From the NCBI GenBank assembly GCA_964397995.1, contig CAYNLG010000015.1, positions 1-58,251 on the forward strand: a stretch of DNA of 58,251 nt, in the 5' to 3' direction. Position numbers and translations under genes: made by a program. The DNA is from CAYNLG01 sp964397995 (GTDB lineage: Bacteria > Planctomycetota > Phycisphaerae > FEN-1346). How positions within the stretch are numbered: the stretch's first letter is position 1; every line of letters starts with the position of its first letter. The notes below the pieces were generated by a model. It had not been told where the DNA came from, searched no databases, and saw only the letters and a list, made by a program, of their open reading frames with translations. Shown one piece after another: positions 32,600 through 41,480 of the stretch.

Positions 32600-34012
32600 G
32601 TGAAGAACATCCTTCTCATCGTCACCGACACCTTCCGCTACGACAACCTGTTGCCGGACGGGCCGCTGGGGACGCGGACGCCGTCTCTGGACCGGTTCGC
32701 GGCCGAGCGGGCGACGTCCGTCACGGGCTTCTGGACGGGCAGCTTTCCGACGATCCCGCACCGGACGGACGTGACGCGCGGCGTGCTGGGCTGGCCGCAC
32801 TACGGCTGGCAGCCACTGGCCCAGTGCGGGCCGAACCACATGCCGAAGCTGCTGGGCGGCGCGGGCTACGCGACCCAGATGCTGGGCGACTGCCCGCACA
32901 TCTACAACCAGGGCTTCGGGAAGGCGTTCGACGCGGCCTACCACCTGCGCGGACAGGAGGGGGACCAGGCCCTGCTCCACCTGAACGACCCCATCGAAGA
33001 GGCCATGCCAGCCGAGAAGGCCCGCGCGATGGGCAACCTCTGGCGCGGCCACACGCTGGTCGACCGGCACCGCTGGACGAACCGGTACTGGCGGTACGAG
33101 ACCGAGACCTTCCCGCCGCGCACCGCCGAGACCGCCGTCCGCTGGCTGGAGGAGAACTACCTGGCGAGCCCGTTCTTCATGTGGCTGGACTTCTTCGACC
33201 CGCACGAGCCGTGGGACGCGCCGGAGTACCTGGTGCGGCGGTACGACGCGGACTACAACGGGCTGCCGATGCTGCACCCGAACTACGGCCCGTCGTCGGT
33301 CTACTCGGAGGCGGAACTGCGGAACCTGCGGGCCCACTACGCCGCCGAGGCGGAACTCGTCGACCGGTGGCTCGGCCGCGTCCTCGCGAAGCTCGACGAC
33401 CTCGCCCTCTGGGACGAAACGATCGTGGTCGTCACCTCCGACCACGGGCACTCGATCGGCGAACACGGGCGGTGCGGCAAGAGCAACATCCACGCCGAGG
33501 ACGACCGGTTCTGGCCCCTCTACCCCGAGGTCGGCCACGTCCCGTTCCTCATTGCCGGCGGCGACGTGCCGCGCGGCCAGACGCTGGACCTGGTGGCCCA
33601 GCCGATCGACATCCTGCCGACGGTGGCGGAGTTGGCGGAGGTCTGTCTGGCGCCGGAGATGCCCTTCGAGGGCCGGTCCTTTGCGGCACCGGTGCTCTCG
33701 GGCAAGGGCGGGCATCGGGACCTGGCGGTCAGCGGCTCGTTCCTGGGACAGGCGTGCGAGGACTCGCCGGTCGGCCGCACGGCCGCCGGGCGCGTCATGC
33801 CCTTCGTGGTCCAGGGCCGCTGGGGGTACGCCCCCGTCGGCGCGGACCGGCCGCCGGAGCTCTACGATCTGGCGGCCGACCCGCTGGCCGAGACGAACGT
33901 CGCGGGGGCCCATCCGGACGCGGTCCGCGCCCTGAACGCGGCGCTCGTCGCCCACCTGCGCGAGCACGATGCGCCGGAGGATGTGGCGGCGGCGTTCGAG
34001 GCCCTGGCGTAG
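32600..34012 (+). CDS. Sulfatase-superfamily hydrolase with Thr at the nucleophile site
   Basis: A 470-residue cytoplasmic protein of the alkaline-phosphatase/sulfatase fold. It begins MKNILLIVTDTFRYDNLL and has VTSDHGHSIGEHG and LPTVAEL blocks. The signature that should read C/S-x-P-x-R is T51-I-P-H-R55 in GSFPTIPHRTDVTRG, so formylglycine cannot form. A Thr nucleophile, as in phosphodiesterase/nucleotide-pyrophosphatase relatives, is the likely alternative. The GTG at 32600 with GGAG six bases ahead is preferred over the GTG at 32585. No signal peptide. It ends the cysK run, 33 bases after ndk. Confidence 0.82.
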   Translation: MKNILLIVTDTFRYDNLLPDGPLGTRTPSLDRFAAERATSVTGFWTGSFPTIPHRTDVTRGVLGWPHYGWQPLAQCGPNHMPKLLGGAGYATQMLGDCPHIYNQGFGKAFDAAYHLRGQEGDQALLHLNDPIEEAMPAEKARAMGNLWRGHTLVDRHRWTNRYWRYETETFPPRTAETAVRWLEENYLASPFFMWLDFFDPHEPWDAPEYLVRRYDADYNGLPMLHPNYGPSSVYSEAELRNLRAHYAAEAELVDRWLGRVLAKLDDLALWDETIVVVTSDHGHSIGEHGRCGKSNIHAEDDRFWPLYPEVGHVPFLIAGGDVPRGQTLDLVAQPIDILPTVAELAEVCLAPEMPFEGRSFAAPVLSGKGGHRDLAVSGSFLGQACEDSPVGRTAAGRVMPFVVQGRWGYAPVGADRPPELYDLAADPLAETNVAGAHPDAVRALNAALVAHLREHDAPEDVAAAFEALA

Positions 34013-34039
34013 GCGCCCGGGCGGGTGTCCGCTTCCGCG

Positions 34040-34067
34040 TTGCATCGGCCGGCCCCCCGTCTATAAT
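34040..34067 (+). promoter_or_regulatory. Promoter of the his genes
   Basis: TTGCAT, 16 bases, TATAAT (perfect -10), 63 bases before hisD. The short leader contains GGCGG-tggcgcg-CCGCC but no histidine-rich peptide. Confidence 0.6.
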
Positions 34068-34130
34068 GGTTCCTGCACCCGTTGGGGAGACCGGCGGTGG
34101 CGCGCCGCCGCCCTGCCCCGGAGGTCCGTC

Positions 34131-35450
34131 ATGATCCGGCACATCGACGCCCGCACCGACGCCGGCCGCGCCCGGGTCGACGCCCTGCGCGACACGCTTG
34201 GCGCCGACGGGGGCATGGTCTCGGGCGGCGGGGACGCCGCCCAAGCCGTCGACGACGTTCGCCGCATCCTCGACGACGTGCGGGAGCGCGGCGACGCGGC
34301 CGTGTGCGAGTGGACCAACCGGTTCGACGGGACGGAGCTGACGCCAGCCGACCTCCGCGTACCGGAGGCCGCCATCGAGGCGGCCTACGAGGCCCAGCCG
34401 AAGCCGTTCGTGGAGACGGTCACACGCGTTCGCGACGCCATCCGCGCCTACCAGCGGCACATCCTGCGGCGCGAGGCGCCGGCGCTGGAGCGCGGCGGGC
34501 GCGTGCTGCGCGAGGTGCTGCGGCCGCTCGCGCGCGTCGGCGTTCGGGCGCCGAGCTGGAAGGCCCTGTACCCGTCGTCGATGCTCATGACGGCCGTGCC
34601 GGCGCTGACGGCCGGCGTGCCGGAGGTGGCGGCCGCGTCGCTGCCCATGCCCGATGGCGAAATCCACCCCGCTATCCTTGCCGTCTGCCGCGTCTGCGGC
34701 ATCAGCGAGGTCTACCGCATGGGCGGGACGCCCAGCATCGCCGCCTTCGCCTACGGTACCGAGACGGTGCCGGCGGTCGACAAGGTCGCCGGGCCGGGCA
34801 ACCTGTACGTGATGCTGGCCAAGCGGCTCGTCTACGGCATCGTCGACATCGACAACCCCGCCGGGCCGAGCGAGGTGCTTATCCTTGCCGACTCCAGCGC
34901 CGACCCCGTCCACGTGGCGGCCGACATGCTCAGCCAGGCCGAGCACGACCCCGGCAACGCGTTGCTCGTGACGCCCGACGAGGGGCTCGCGGCGGCGGTC
35001 GGCGAGGAGCTGGAGCACCAGGTCGCGGGCCTTGAGCGCGAGGAGGCGACGCGGGCGGCCCTCCGCGACTACAGCGCCGTCATCCTGGTCGAGGACCTGG
35101 ACCAGGGGGTTGCGCTCGTCAACGCCTTCGCCCCGGAGCACCTGCAAATCCAGACCGCGGACCCGGAGGCGGTGCTCCGGACGGTGCGGTCAGCCGGGGC
35201 GGTCTTCCTGGGCCCGTGGACACCGGTGGCGGCGGGGGACTACGTCGCGGGGCCCAGTCACGTCCTGCCGACCGGGGGGACGGGCCGGTGGGCAAGCGGC
35301 CTGACGGCCAACGACTTTCTTCGGACGATGAGCGTCATCGCGTACGAGCGCGGCGCCCTGGAGGCCGACGCCGCCGACATCGACCGCATGGCCGAAGTCG
35401 AGGGGCTGACGGCCCATGCCGCCAGCGTCCGGAAGCGTCTCGGCCGCTGA
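34131..35450 (+). CDS. hisD: Histidinol dehydrogenase
   Basis: A 439-residue zinc enzyme that oxidises L-histidinol to L-histidine with two NAD+. Conserved blocks are DNPAGPSEVLILAD, DMLSQAEHDPGNALLVT (Gln/His zinc site), AFAPEHLQIQT and GPSHVLPTGGTGRWASGL. GGAGG lies before the ATG. The length is standard. It is first in hisD-hisC-hisB and has its own promoter. Confidence 0.96.
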   Translation: MIRHIDARTDAGRARVDALRDTLGADGGMVSGGGDAAQAVDDVRRILDDVRERGDAAVCEWTNRFDGTELTPADLRVPEAAIEAAYEAQPKPFVETVTRVRDAIRAYQRHILRREAPALERGGRVLREVLRPLARVGVRAPSWKALYPSSMLMTAVPALTAGVPEVAAASLPMPDGEIHPAILAVCRVCGISEVYRMGGTPSIAAFAYGTETVPAVDKVAGPGNLYVMLAKRLVYGIVDIDNPAGPSEVLILADSSADPVHVAADMLSQAEHDPGNALLVTPDEGLAAAVGEELEHQVAGLEREEATRAALRDYSAVILVEDLDQGVALVNAFAPEHLQIQTADPEAVLRTVRSAGAVFLGPWTPVAAGDYVAGPSHVLPTGGTGRWASGLTANDFLRTMSVIAYERGALEADAADIDRMAEVEGLTAHAASVRKRLGR

Positions 35451-35515
35451 GCGGCGGCCGGCGCCGTCTGCCGCGTGAACCCGCGCGCCCCCGGGCGCGC
35501 TTCCCGGAACCGATC

Positions 35516-36580
35516 ATGACCTTCTTTCGCGACGCCGTCGAGCGGATGACCGGCTACACCCCCGGCGAACAGCCGCGCGGGGACGCCGAGCTCGTCAAGC
35601 TCAACACGAACGAGAACCCGTACCCGCCCTCGCCGCGCGTTCTGAGGACACTGGCCGAGACGGACTGGACGGTCCTGCGCAAGTACCCGGACCCGCTGGC
35701 GACGCCCGTCCGCGAGCGCGTCGGAGCCCTCTTCGGCGTGCGGCCCGAGCAGGTGCTGTGCGGCAACGGGAGCGACGAGTTGCTGACCATGGCGCTGCGG
35801 GCCTTCGTCGGCGAGGGCGAGGTTGTCGCGTACCCGACGCCGACGTACTCGCTGTACCCGGTGCTGGCGGCCATCCAGGGGGCCCGCACGGTCGAGGTGC
35901 CGACGGGGCCGGCGTTCGAGACGCCGCTGGAGGCCCTGGCCGAGACGGACGCGCGGTTGCTGCTGCTGTGCAACCCGAACGCGCCGACAGGCGTCTGGAC
36001 CGACCCGAAGGCCATTGGCCGCCTCGCCGACCGGTTCGGCGGAGTGGTCGTGGTGGACGAGGCGTACGCGGACTTCGGCCCGGGGTCGGCCGTCCGGGCG
36101 CTCGACGGGCGGCCGAACGTGCTGGTGCTGCGGACGCTGTCGAAGAGCTACAGCCTGGCGGGGCTGCGGTTCGGGTACGTGGTGGGCCCGGAGGCGCTCG
36201 TCGCGGGCCTGCGGAAGGTGAAGGACTCGTACAACTGCGACGCGGTGTCGATTGCCGCCGCCGCGGCCGCTCTCGATGACGAGGCTTGGAAAGATGCCAA
36301 CGTCGCGCGCGTCCGCGAGGAGCGCGCGCGGTTGACCGGGGAACTCGAGGCGTTGGGGTTCGAGGTCACGCCGTCGGCGGCCAACTTCGTGCTGGCCCGG
36401 GTGCCGGGCGGCGACGGGGCGGCCGTCTACGAGGGGCTGAAGGCGCGCGGCATCCTTGTCCGATACTGGAACCAGCCGCGCCTCGACGACACGGTCCGCA
36501 TCACGGTCGGGACGCCCGCGGAGAACGGGCGGCTGCTGGAGGCGCTTCGCACGATGTCGGGGAGGGAGACCACGCCATGA
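35516..36580 (+). CDS. hisC: Histidinol-phosphate aminotransferase
   Basis: A 354-residue PLP aminotransferase. K210 in TLSKSYSLAGLRFGY binds PLP; KLNTNENPYPPSP at the start and CNPNAPTGVW are typical. A 65-base gap after hisD holds a GC-rich stem (35483-35500, 8-pair arms with only 2 loop bases), perhaps an intercistronic structure. The stop overlaps the hisB start (ATGA). Confidence 0.95.
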   Translation: MTFFRDAVERMTGYTPGEQPRGDAELVKLNTNENPYPPSPRVLRTLAETDWTVLRKYPDPLATPVRERVGALFGVRPEQVLCGNGSDELLTMALRAFVGEGEVVAYPTPTYSLYPVLAAIQGARTVEVPTGPAFETPLEALAETDARLLLLCNPNAPTGVWTDPKAIGRLADRFGGVVVVDEAYADFGPGSAVRALDGRPNVLVLRTLSKSYSLAGLRFGYVVGPEALVAGLRKVKDSYNCDAVSIAAAAAALDDEAWKDANVARVREERARLTGELEALGFEVTPSAANFVLARVPGGDGAAVYEGLKARGILVRYWNQPRLDDTVRITVGTPAENGRLLEALRTMSGRETTP

Positions 36581-37182
36581 CCGCGTCCGCCGACGCGCCC
36601 CGCTGCGCCGAAATCACCCGAGAGACCCGCGAGACGGGCATCCGCCTGACGCTCGACCTGGACGGCACCGGCCGCGCCGAGGTCGCCACGCCCGTCGGGT
36701 TCCTGAACCACATGCTGGACCTCCTGGCCCGTCACGCCGGCGTCGACCTGGCAGTCGAAGCGCGCGGCGACACGGAGGTGGACCTGCATCACACGGTGGA
36801 GGACGTGGGTATCTGTCTGGGCCAGGCGCTCGACCGGGCCCTGGGCGACAAGGCCGGCATCACGCGGTTCGCCGACGTCCGGGTGCCGATGGACGAGGCG
36901 CTGGCGGAGGTATCACTGGACCTGTCGGGGCGGCCGTACCTGGTGTACCGGGTGGCCTTTCCGGGGGAGCGCGTGGGCGAGTTCGAAACGGAGCTCGTCG
37001 AGGAATTCCTGCAGGGCCTGGTCAGCCACGCCCGCGTCACGTTGCACGTCAGCGTCCCGTACGGGACGAACGACCATCACATTGCCGAGGCCGTGTTCAA
37101 GGGGGTGGCGCGGGCGCTGCGCGCCGCCGTGGCCCGCGACCCGCGGGTCGATGGCCCCCCGAGCACAAAGGGCGTTCTCTGA
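36577..37182 (+). CDS. hisB: Imidazoleglycerol-phosphate dehydratase
   Basis: A 201-residue dehydratase of the sixth step of histidine synthesis. Both metal-binding motifs are visible: DLHHTVEDVGICLGQA and NDHHIAEAVFKGVARAL, plus GFLNHMLDLLARH. No phosphatase domain is fused, as in most bacteria. It overlaps hisC by 4 bases. Confidence 0.96.
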   Translation: MTASADAPRCAEITRETRETGIRLTLDLDGTGRAEVATPVGFLNHMLDLLARHAGVDLAVEARGDTEVDLHHTVEDVGICLGQALDRALGDKAGITRFADVRVPMDEALAEVSLDLSGRPYLVYRVAFPGERVGEFETELVEEFLQGLVSHARVTLHVSVPYGTNDHHIAEAVFKGVARALRAAVARDPRVDGPPSTKGVL

Positions 37183-37230
37183 AGCACCTGAAGGCCGTGC
37201 AACAGGATTGCGCAGCCGGTCGATAGGACC

Positions 37231-37455
37231 TTGGGCCGCCCAGACGCCCGATGCTTTGCATTGCGCACCGATCTGGTGAAAAGCACACGCATGCTCGACG
37301 AGTTGCTTGACGAGGCCGCAACGCTTCCCGCGATCGCCTCCGAGGCGGCCGAGGTGTATGCCCAGGAGCGCGGCACGCTGGTGGCGGAGGTCAACGAGGC
37401 CCTGTACGAGGCCAAGGACAAGGGCCGCAACCGGGTCGTCACCGCCGGAGGGTAA
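37231..37455 (+). pseudogene. Short open frame ending like a GGDEF domain; probable remnant
   Basis: A 74-codon open frame (TTG first codon; an ATG is at 37291) in the 379-base gap between hisB and the DUF1080 gene. Its end, NEALYEAKDKGRNRVVTAGG, matches the last helix and strand of GGDEF diguanylate cyclases (ALYxAKxxGRNRV). The GGDEF and RxxD motifs and the bulk of the domain are missing. The first 50 codons use more A/T-ending codons than the neighbours. I read this as the broken 3' end of a transferred or deleted gene. A real small protein is possible but less likely. Confidence 0.4.
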
Positions 37456-37561
37456 CCGGCCTCGCCGGGTCGTACGGGGCGCCTTTCGGCGGTACTCCGC
37501 GGCGCGGCCGGCGTTGAAGGAACGTTCGGCTCCGTTCCCAGCACACAAGGAGGATGCGCCG

Positions 37562-38617
37562 ATGTCCGTGAAGCGTACGACGTGGCGCGTGGCCGCCGGC
37601 CTGGCGGTCGCCCTGACGTTCGCCCTGGCCTCACCCGCGGCGGCGGCCAAGGACGCCGTCTGCATCGACCCGGAGAAGGCCGGGCCCGACTTCGCCGTTC
37701 AGGGCGAGTACACGGGTACCCTCGGCGATGCCGCCTACGGCTGCCAGGTTATCGCCCTCGGCGACGGCTGCTTCCAGGCGGTCTTCTATCCCGGGGGATT
37801 GCCCGGCGCGGGCTGGACGCCGCCCGAGAAGCAGACCCTCGACGGCAAGACGGGCGAGGACGGCAAGACCCGGTTCGCCGCCTCCGACGCCAAGAAGAAG
37901 TACATGGGCAAGGGGTGCGACGAGTTCTCCGCCCTGAAGGACCCCAAGCCGCAGCCCGCGTGGACGTGCGTCATCGGCGACGCGGCGCTCACGGGCACGA
38001 CGGACGGCGACGCGGCCATCGCGATGAAGAAGGTCGAGCGCAAGAGCGACACGCTCGGGGCGAAGCCCCCGACCGGGGCGGTCGTCCTCTTCGACGGCAC
38101 GGGTACGGACGCCTGGGAAAAGGGCTTGATGGACGACCGCAAGCTCCTGGCATGTCCCGCCCAGACGAAGCAGAGCTTTCAGAGTTTCCGGCTACACCTG
38201 GAGTTCCGCACGCCCTTCAAGCCGACGGCCCGGAGCCAGGGGCGCGGCAACAGCGGGCTGTACCTCCAGCAGCGGTACGAGATGCAGGTGTTGGATTCGT
38301 TCGGCTTGGAGGGGCTGGACAACGAGTGCGCTGGCATCTACAAGCGCGGCAAGCCGACGGTGAACATGTGCCTGCCGCCCCTGGCGTGGCAGACGTACGA
38401 CGTCGATTTTGCGGCCCCCGTCTTCGAGGACGGGAAGAAGGTCAAGAACGCCGTCGTCACGGTCAAGCACAACGGCGTGACCGTCTACGACGCCTTCGAG
38501 ATCGAGGGCCCGACCGGCGGCGCCAAGGGCAAGGAAGGCGAGCCCGGGCCGGTCTATCTCCAGGGCCACGGCAACCCGGTCTTCTACCGGAACATCTGGA
38601 TCGTCCCCAAGGAGTAG
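37562..38617 (+). CDS. Secreted DUF1080 (3-keto-disaccharide hydrolase-like) protein
   Basis: A 351-residue protein with a signal peptide (VAAGLAVALTFALASPAAAA). The C-terminal domain (about 175-351) is DUF1080/3-keto-disaccharide hydrolase, with VVLFDGTGTDAWEKG, GNSGLYLQQRYEMQVLDSFG (core block) and VYLQGHGNPVFYRNIWIV. The N-terminal 170 residues are a separate domain often found with DUF1080 in planctomycetes. Such hydrolases cleave 3-keto-glycosides made by Gfo/Idh/MocA oxidoreductases. AAGGAGGA precedes the ATG. A small stem (GGAACG/CGTTCC) lies about 35 bases upstream. Confidence 0.85.
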   Translation: MSVKRTTWRVAAGLAVALTFALASPAAAAKDAVCIDPEKAGPDFAVQGEYTGTLGDAAYGCQVIALGDGCFQAVFYPGGLPGAGWTPPEKQTLDGKTGEDGKTRFAASDAKKKYMGKGCDEFSALKDPKPQPAWTCVIGDAALTGTTDGDAAIAMKKVERKSDTLGAKPPTGAVVLFDGTGTDAWEKGLMDDRKLLACPAQTKQSFQSFRLHLEFRTPFKPTARSQGRGNSGLYLQQRYEMQVLDSFGLEGLDNECAGIYKRGKPTVNMCLPPLAWQTYDVDFAAPVFEDGKKVKNAVVTVKHNGVTVYDAFEIEGPTGGAKGKEGEPGPVYLQGHGNPVFYRNIWIVPKE

Positions 38618-38645
38618 CCGCGCCACGGACCCCGCGATCGGCATC

Positions 38646-40139
38646 GTGCGTTCCCGCCGCCCCATCCTCCCGCGGGTGCTGTGCGCGCCGGCGATTGCCG
38701 CGCTGGTTTGCACTGTGCTCGCCGCCGCCGGCTGCGACGGCGAGCCGGAAGTCCGCCGCACCTCGGCCACCTTCACCGTCGAGGTCGAAGGCACGAAGGT
38801 CGGCCACCTCGCGCGGAGCCAGACCTTCACGGCCGACACGGTCACGACGAACCAGGTGACGATGCTGCTGACGAACCGGCAGGGGCTGCGGCTGCCGGTG
38901 ACGCTGATCGAGACCCACGAGGAGGGCCTCGACGGCACGCCGCACGCCTTCACGCGCATCGTCACGGTGCCCGGTCAGCCGGAAATCCGCCACGAGGGCC
39001 GGATCGACGCCGACGGCGTCCTGCACCTGACGGCGTACGTCGGCGACATGAAACACATGCGGTCCGTGCCGTGGCCCGAGGACGCGATGCTGATGCACAC
39101 CCTCTGGAGGGCCCAGGAGGCGCACGGCTGGGAGGCGGGCACGCAATACACCCTGCGCCGGTACGACACGGCTCTCTTTGAGACGCTCGCGATGGACGTG
39201 GCCGTCGGGGCGACCGTGCCGGTGGACGTGGGCGGCACCCGGGAGCGGCTCGCCGAGGTTACGCTCACGCACCACATGCCCGAGGCCGACGTCGAGGCGA
39301 CCGTCTACATCGACCCCGCGATGGGCCTCCGCAAGGGCATCATGCCGCTGATGGGCATCGACATGGTCGTCACGCGGTGCGACTACGCGGCCGCGATGGC
39401 GCCGAACGAGGCGGTGGACTTGGCGGCGCGGTTGAGCGTGGCGGCGCCCGAGCCGATGCCCGACCTCGCGGGGGGTGCCTCGGCAACGTACCGGATCGAG
39501 CCGACCGGCGACCGGACGCTCGACCTGCCGGGCGGTGGGGCCCAGACGGTGGCGCCGGAGGGCGAGGCGCTGCGGGTGACGGTGCGGCGCGCGTCGCCTC
39601 CGGCCGACGGCCCCGTGCCCTGGGCCGGGGACGACGCGGCCGTCCGCGAGGCGCTCAGGCCCTCGGCGTGGGTCCAGTCGCGCGACAAGGAGGTCGTGCG
39701 CCTGGCGCGGGAGGCGGTCGGCGACGCGGCAGACGCGGCCGAGGCGGGGCGGCGAATCGAGGCTTTCGTCCGGACGTGGATTTCGAAGAAGGACTTCGCG
39801 TCGAACTGGGCGTCGGCGGCCGAGGTGGCCCGATTCCGGCGAGGCGACTGCAGCGAACACGCCCTGCTGGCGGCCGCCATGGCCCGCGCCGCCGGGCTGC
39901 CGGCCCGGGTCGTCCAGGGCCTGGTCTATGCCGAGGACGCGGGCGAGCCCCGGTTCGTCCCGCACGCCTGGGTGCGTATCCGCGTGGGCGAGGCCTGGGT
40001 GGACTACGACGCCGCCCTGCCGGAGGGCTTCGGCGTCGGACACCTGGCGCTCACGGTCGGGAGCGGGGACCGGGCGGCATTCTTCGCCTTGGCCGAGCGT
40101 CTGGGCCACCTGCGGATCGCGTCGGTCCGCGCAGAGTAA
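38646..40139 (+). CDS. Transglutaminase-like lipoprotein
   Basis: A 497-residue protein with a signal peptide ending in a lipobox-like LAAAGC, so it is likely lipid-anchored. The first 370 residues are beta-rich and unrecognised, in the style of planctomycete transglutaminase proteins. The C-terminal transglutaminase-like domain has a full Cys-His-Asp triad: C402 in RRGDCSEHALLAAAMARAAGLPARVV, H440 in HAWVRI and D453 or D455 in WVDYDAAL. It may act as a protease, cross-linker or peptidase on cell-surface proteins. Start is GTG with a poor ribosome site. It is convergent with asd. Confidence 0.82.
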   Translation: MRSRRPILPRVLCAPAIAALVCTVLAAAGCDGEPEVRRTSATFTVEVEGTKVGHLARSQTFTADTVTTNQVTMLLTNRQGLRLPVTLIETHEEGLDGTPHAFTRIVTVPGQPEIRHEGRIDADGVLHLTAYVGDMKHMRSVPWPEDAMLMHTLWRAQEAHGWEAGTQYTLRRYDTALFETLAMDVAVGATVPVDVGGTRERLAEVTLTHHMPEADVEATVYIDPAMGLRKGIMPLMGIDMVVTRCDYAAAMAPNEAVDLAARLSVAAPEPMPDLAGGASATYRIEPTGDRTLDLPGGGAQTVAPEGEALRVTVRRASPPADGPVPWAGDDAAVREALRPSAWVQSRDKEVVRLAREAVGDAADAAEAGRRIEAFVRTWISKKDFASNWASAAEVARFRRGDCSEHALLAAAMARAAGLPARVVQGLVYAEDAGEPRFVPHAWVRIRVGEAWVDYDAALPEGFGVGHLALTVGSGDRAAFFALAERLGHLRIASVRAE

Positions 40140-40169
40140 CGGGGCGCCCCCGACGGCGGCGGCGCCCCG
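40140..40169. terminator. Shared hairpin between convergent transglutaminase and asd genes
   Basis: CGGGGCGCC and GGCGCCCCG pair perfectly around a 12-base loop, directly after the TAA of the transglutaminase gene and 28 bases from the asd stop. No U-tract is seen, so it may act as a bidirectional, weak terminator or RNA 3'-end stabiliser. Confidence 0.5.
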
Positions 40170-40197
40170 CGTGTGAGCTTCTTGGATTGGCCGGCCG

Positions 40198-41241
40198 CTA
40201 CGCCTTCAGCAGGCCGCGCTCCATCAGCGATTCGGCGATCTGGACGCAGTTCAGCGCCGCCCCCTTGCGGAGGTTGTCCGCCACGCACCAGAGGGCGAGA
40301 CCGCTCTCGCAGCTCGTGTCCTCGCGGACGCGGCCGACGAGGGTGGCGTCGGGGTAGGCAACCACGTCGTGCTGCGTCGGATAGGTCCGCTTGCCCTCGC
40401 CGTCGGGGTCGTCCATGAGGACGACGCCGGGCGCGTCGCGCAGGAGGTCGCGGGCCTCGTCCGCCGAGAGCTTCTTTTCGGTCTCGACCCAGATGGCCTC
40501 GGCGTGGCCGTTGAAGGCGGGGACACGGACGCAGGTCGCGCTGATGCGGATCGACTCGTCGCCGAAGACCTTGTGCGTCTCGGCCTCCATCTTCCACTCC
40601 TCGCGGGTGTACTGGAAGTGGTCGTCGAGGAAGCGGTCGATGTGCGGCAGGCAGTTGAACGCGATCGGCCGCGCGAAGACCGACGGGTCGTAGTCGATGC
40701 CCTCGAGCGACTCCAGGGCCTGCGGCGTCTGCTTGCGGAGTTCCTCGGGCCCGCGCCGGCCCCAGCCGCTGGTGGCCTGGTAGGTCGAGACGATGATGCG
40801 CTTGACCTTGGCCGCCCTGTGCAGCGGGGCCAAGGCCACCACCATCTGGATGGTCGAGCAGTTCGGGCTCGAGATGAACCGGGTCTCGGGCGTGACCGCG
40901 TCGGCGTTGACTTCCGGGACGACGAGGGGCGTCGCGGGGTCCATGCGGAAGTCGCGGCCGTTGTCGATGCACCACGCCCCGGCGCCGACGGCCGTCTCGC
41001 GCCACTGGACGGAGGCGCCCTTGGCGCCCTCGGTCCCGGCGAAGAGGACCAGGTCGGTCCCCTGGAAGACCTCTTCGGTCGTCTCGACGACCGGCATGGC
41101 CTCGCCGGCGAGGGTCTCGGTCCGCTCGCGGGTGGCGGCCACGCGGGGCGGCCACTCGCAGGGGAACTGCCGATCCTTCAGGCACTGGACCAGTTGGTCG
41201 CCCACCAAGCCCACGCCCACCACTGCCACCTTCAGTGCCAT
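40198..41241 (-). CDS. asd: Aspartate-semialdehyde dehydrogenase
   Basis: A 347-residue NADP-dependent enzyme of the aspartate pathway; its product leads to lysine, threonine, methionine, isoleucine and diaminopimelate. The NADP loop VVGVGLVGDQLVQCL, the catalytic C128 in SPNCSTIQMV and H246 in PAFNGHAEAI are present. AAAGGAGC precedes the ATG. Its 5' region carries a complete threonine-type attenuator (leader peptide at 41354 and terminator at 41291), so expression should fall when charged tRNA-Thr is plentiful. No other aspartate-family gene is next to it. Confidence 0.95.
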   Translation of the reverse strand: MALKVAVVGVGLVGDQLVQCLKDRQFPCEWPPRVAATRERTETLAGEAMPVVETTEEVFQGTDLVLFAGTEGAKGASVQWRETAVGAGAWCIDNGRDFRMDPATPLVVPEVNADAVTPETRFISSPNCSTIQMVVALAPLHRAAKVKRIIVSTYQATSGWGRRGPEELRKQTPQALESLEGIDYDPSVFARPIAFNCLPHIDRFLDDHFQYTREEWKMEAETHKVFGDESIRISATCVRVPAFNGHAEAIWVETEKKLSADEARDLLRDAPGVVLMDDPDGEGKRTYPTQHDVVAYPDATLVGRVREDTSCESGLALWCVADNLRKGAALNCVQIAESLMERGLLKA

Positions 41242-41290
41242 CGTGCTGCTCCTTTCGCATGCGACTTCGTGCGGCGCGTGCGTCCCCGGC

Positions 41291-41329
41291 AGAAAAGCGG
41301 CCCTGCGACCGCCGGGGTCGCAAGGCCGC
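41291..41329 (-). terminator. Attenuator terminator in the asd leader
   Basis: On the minus strand GCGGCCTTGCGACC pairs with GGTCGCAGGGCCGC around a 5-base loop, with one mismatch, and is followed by TTTTCT. It lies between the leader peptide stop and the asd start. The same 5' arm (bases 41316-41327) can pair instead with GGACGTAAGGCC at 41350-41361, 11 of 12 positions, counting one G-U. The two structures exclude each other, as terminator and antiterminator do in classical attenuation. Confidence 0.85.
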
Positions 41330-41353
41330 GTGTGGTTCGGGTCCGGTCGGGCC

Positions 41354-41449
41354 TTACGTCCCCAGGGCGTACGTCGGCTTCGTCGCCGCGGGCGTGGTGG
41401 CCCGCGTCGTGGTCGCCGTCGTCGCCTTGGTCGTCCGTCCCAACCGCAT
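41354..41449 (-). CDS. Threonine-rich leader peptide of asd (attenuator)
   Basis: A 31-codon frame on the minus strand, ATG to TAA, with 12 threonine codons (9 ACG, 3 ACC) clustered as TT, TT, TTT and TT between codons 6 and 19, then at codons 23, 26 and 31. It has no isoleucine and no internal methionine. A leader AGGA lies 10 bases ahead of the ATG. The promoter is at 41481 and the terminator downstream. The antiterminator strand spans the last two codons and the stop, so a ribosome that reaches the stop would mask it. By analogy with thrL of enterobacteria, this peptide is a threonine sensor; it is too short for standard gene finders. Confidence 0.85.
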   Translation of the reverse strand: MRLGRTTKATTATTTRATTPAATKPTYALGT

Positions 41450-41480
41450 GGCAGAGCCGTTCCTCAGGGTCGTCGGCGGA

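Noticed and set aside
34065..34134. A 22-codon frame before hisD as a possible leader peptide
   Set aside because: Its ATG lies in the -10 box and would not be transcribed, and it contains no histidine codons.
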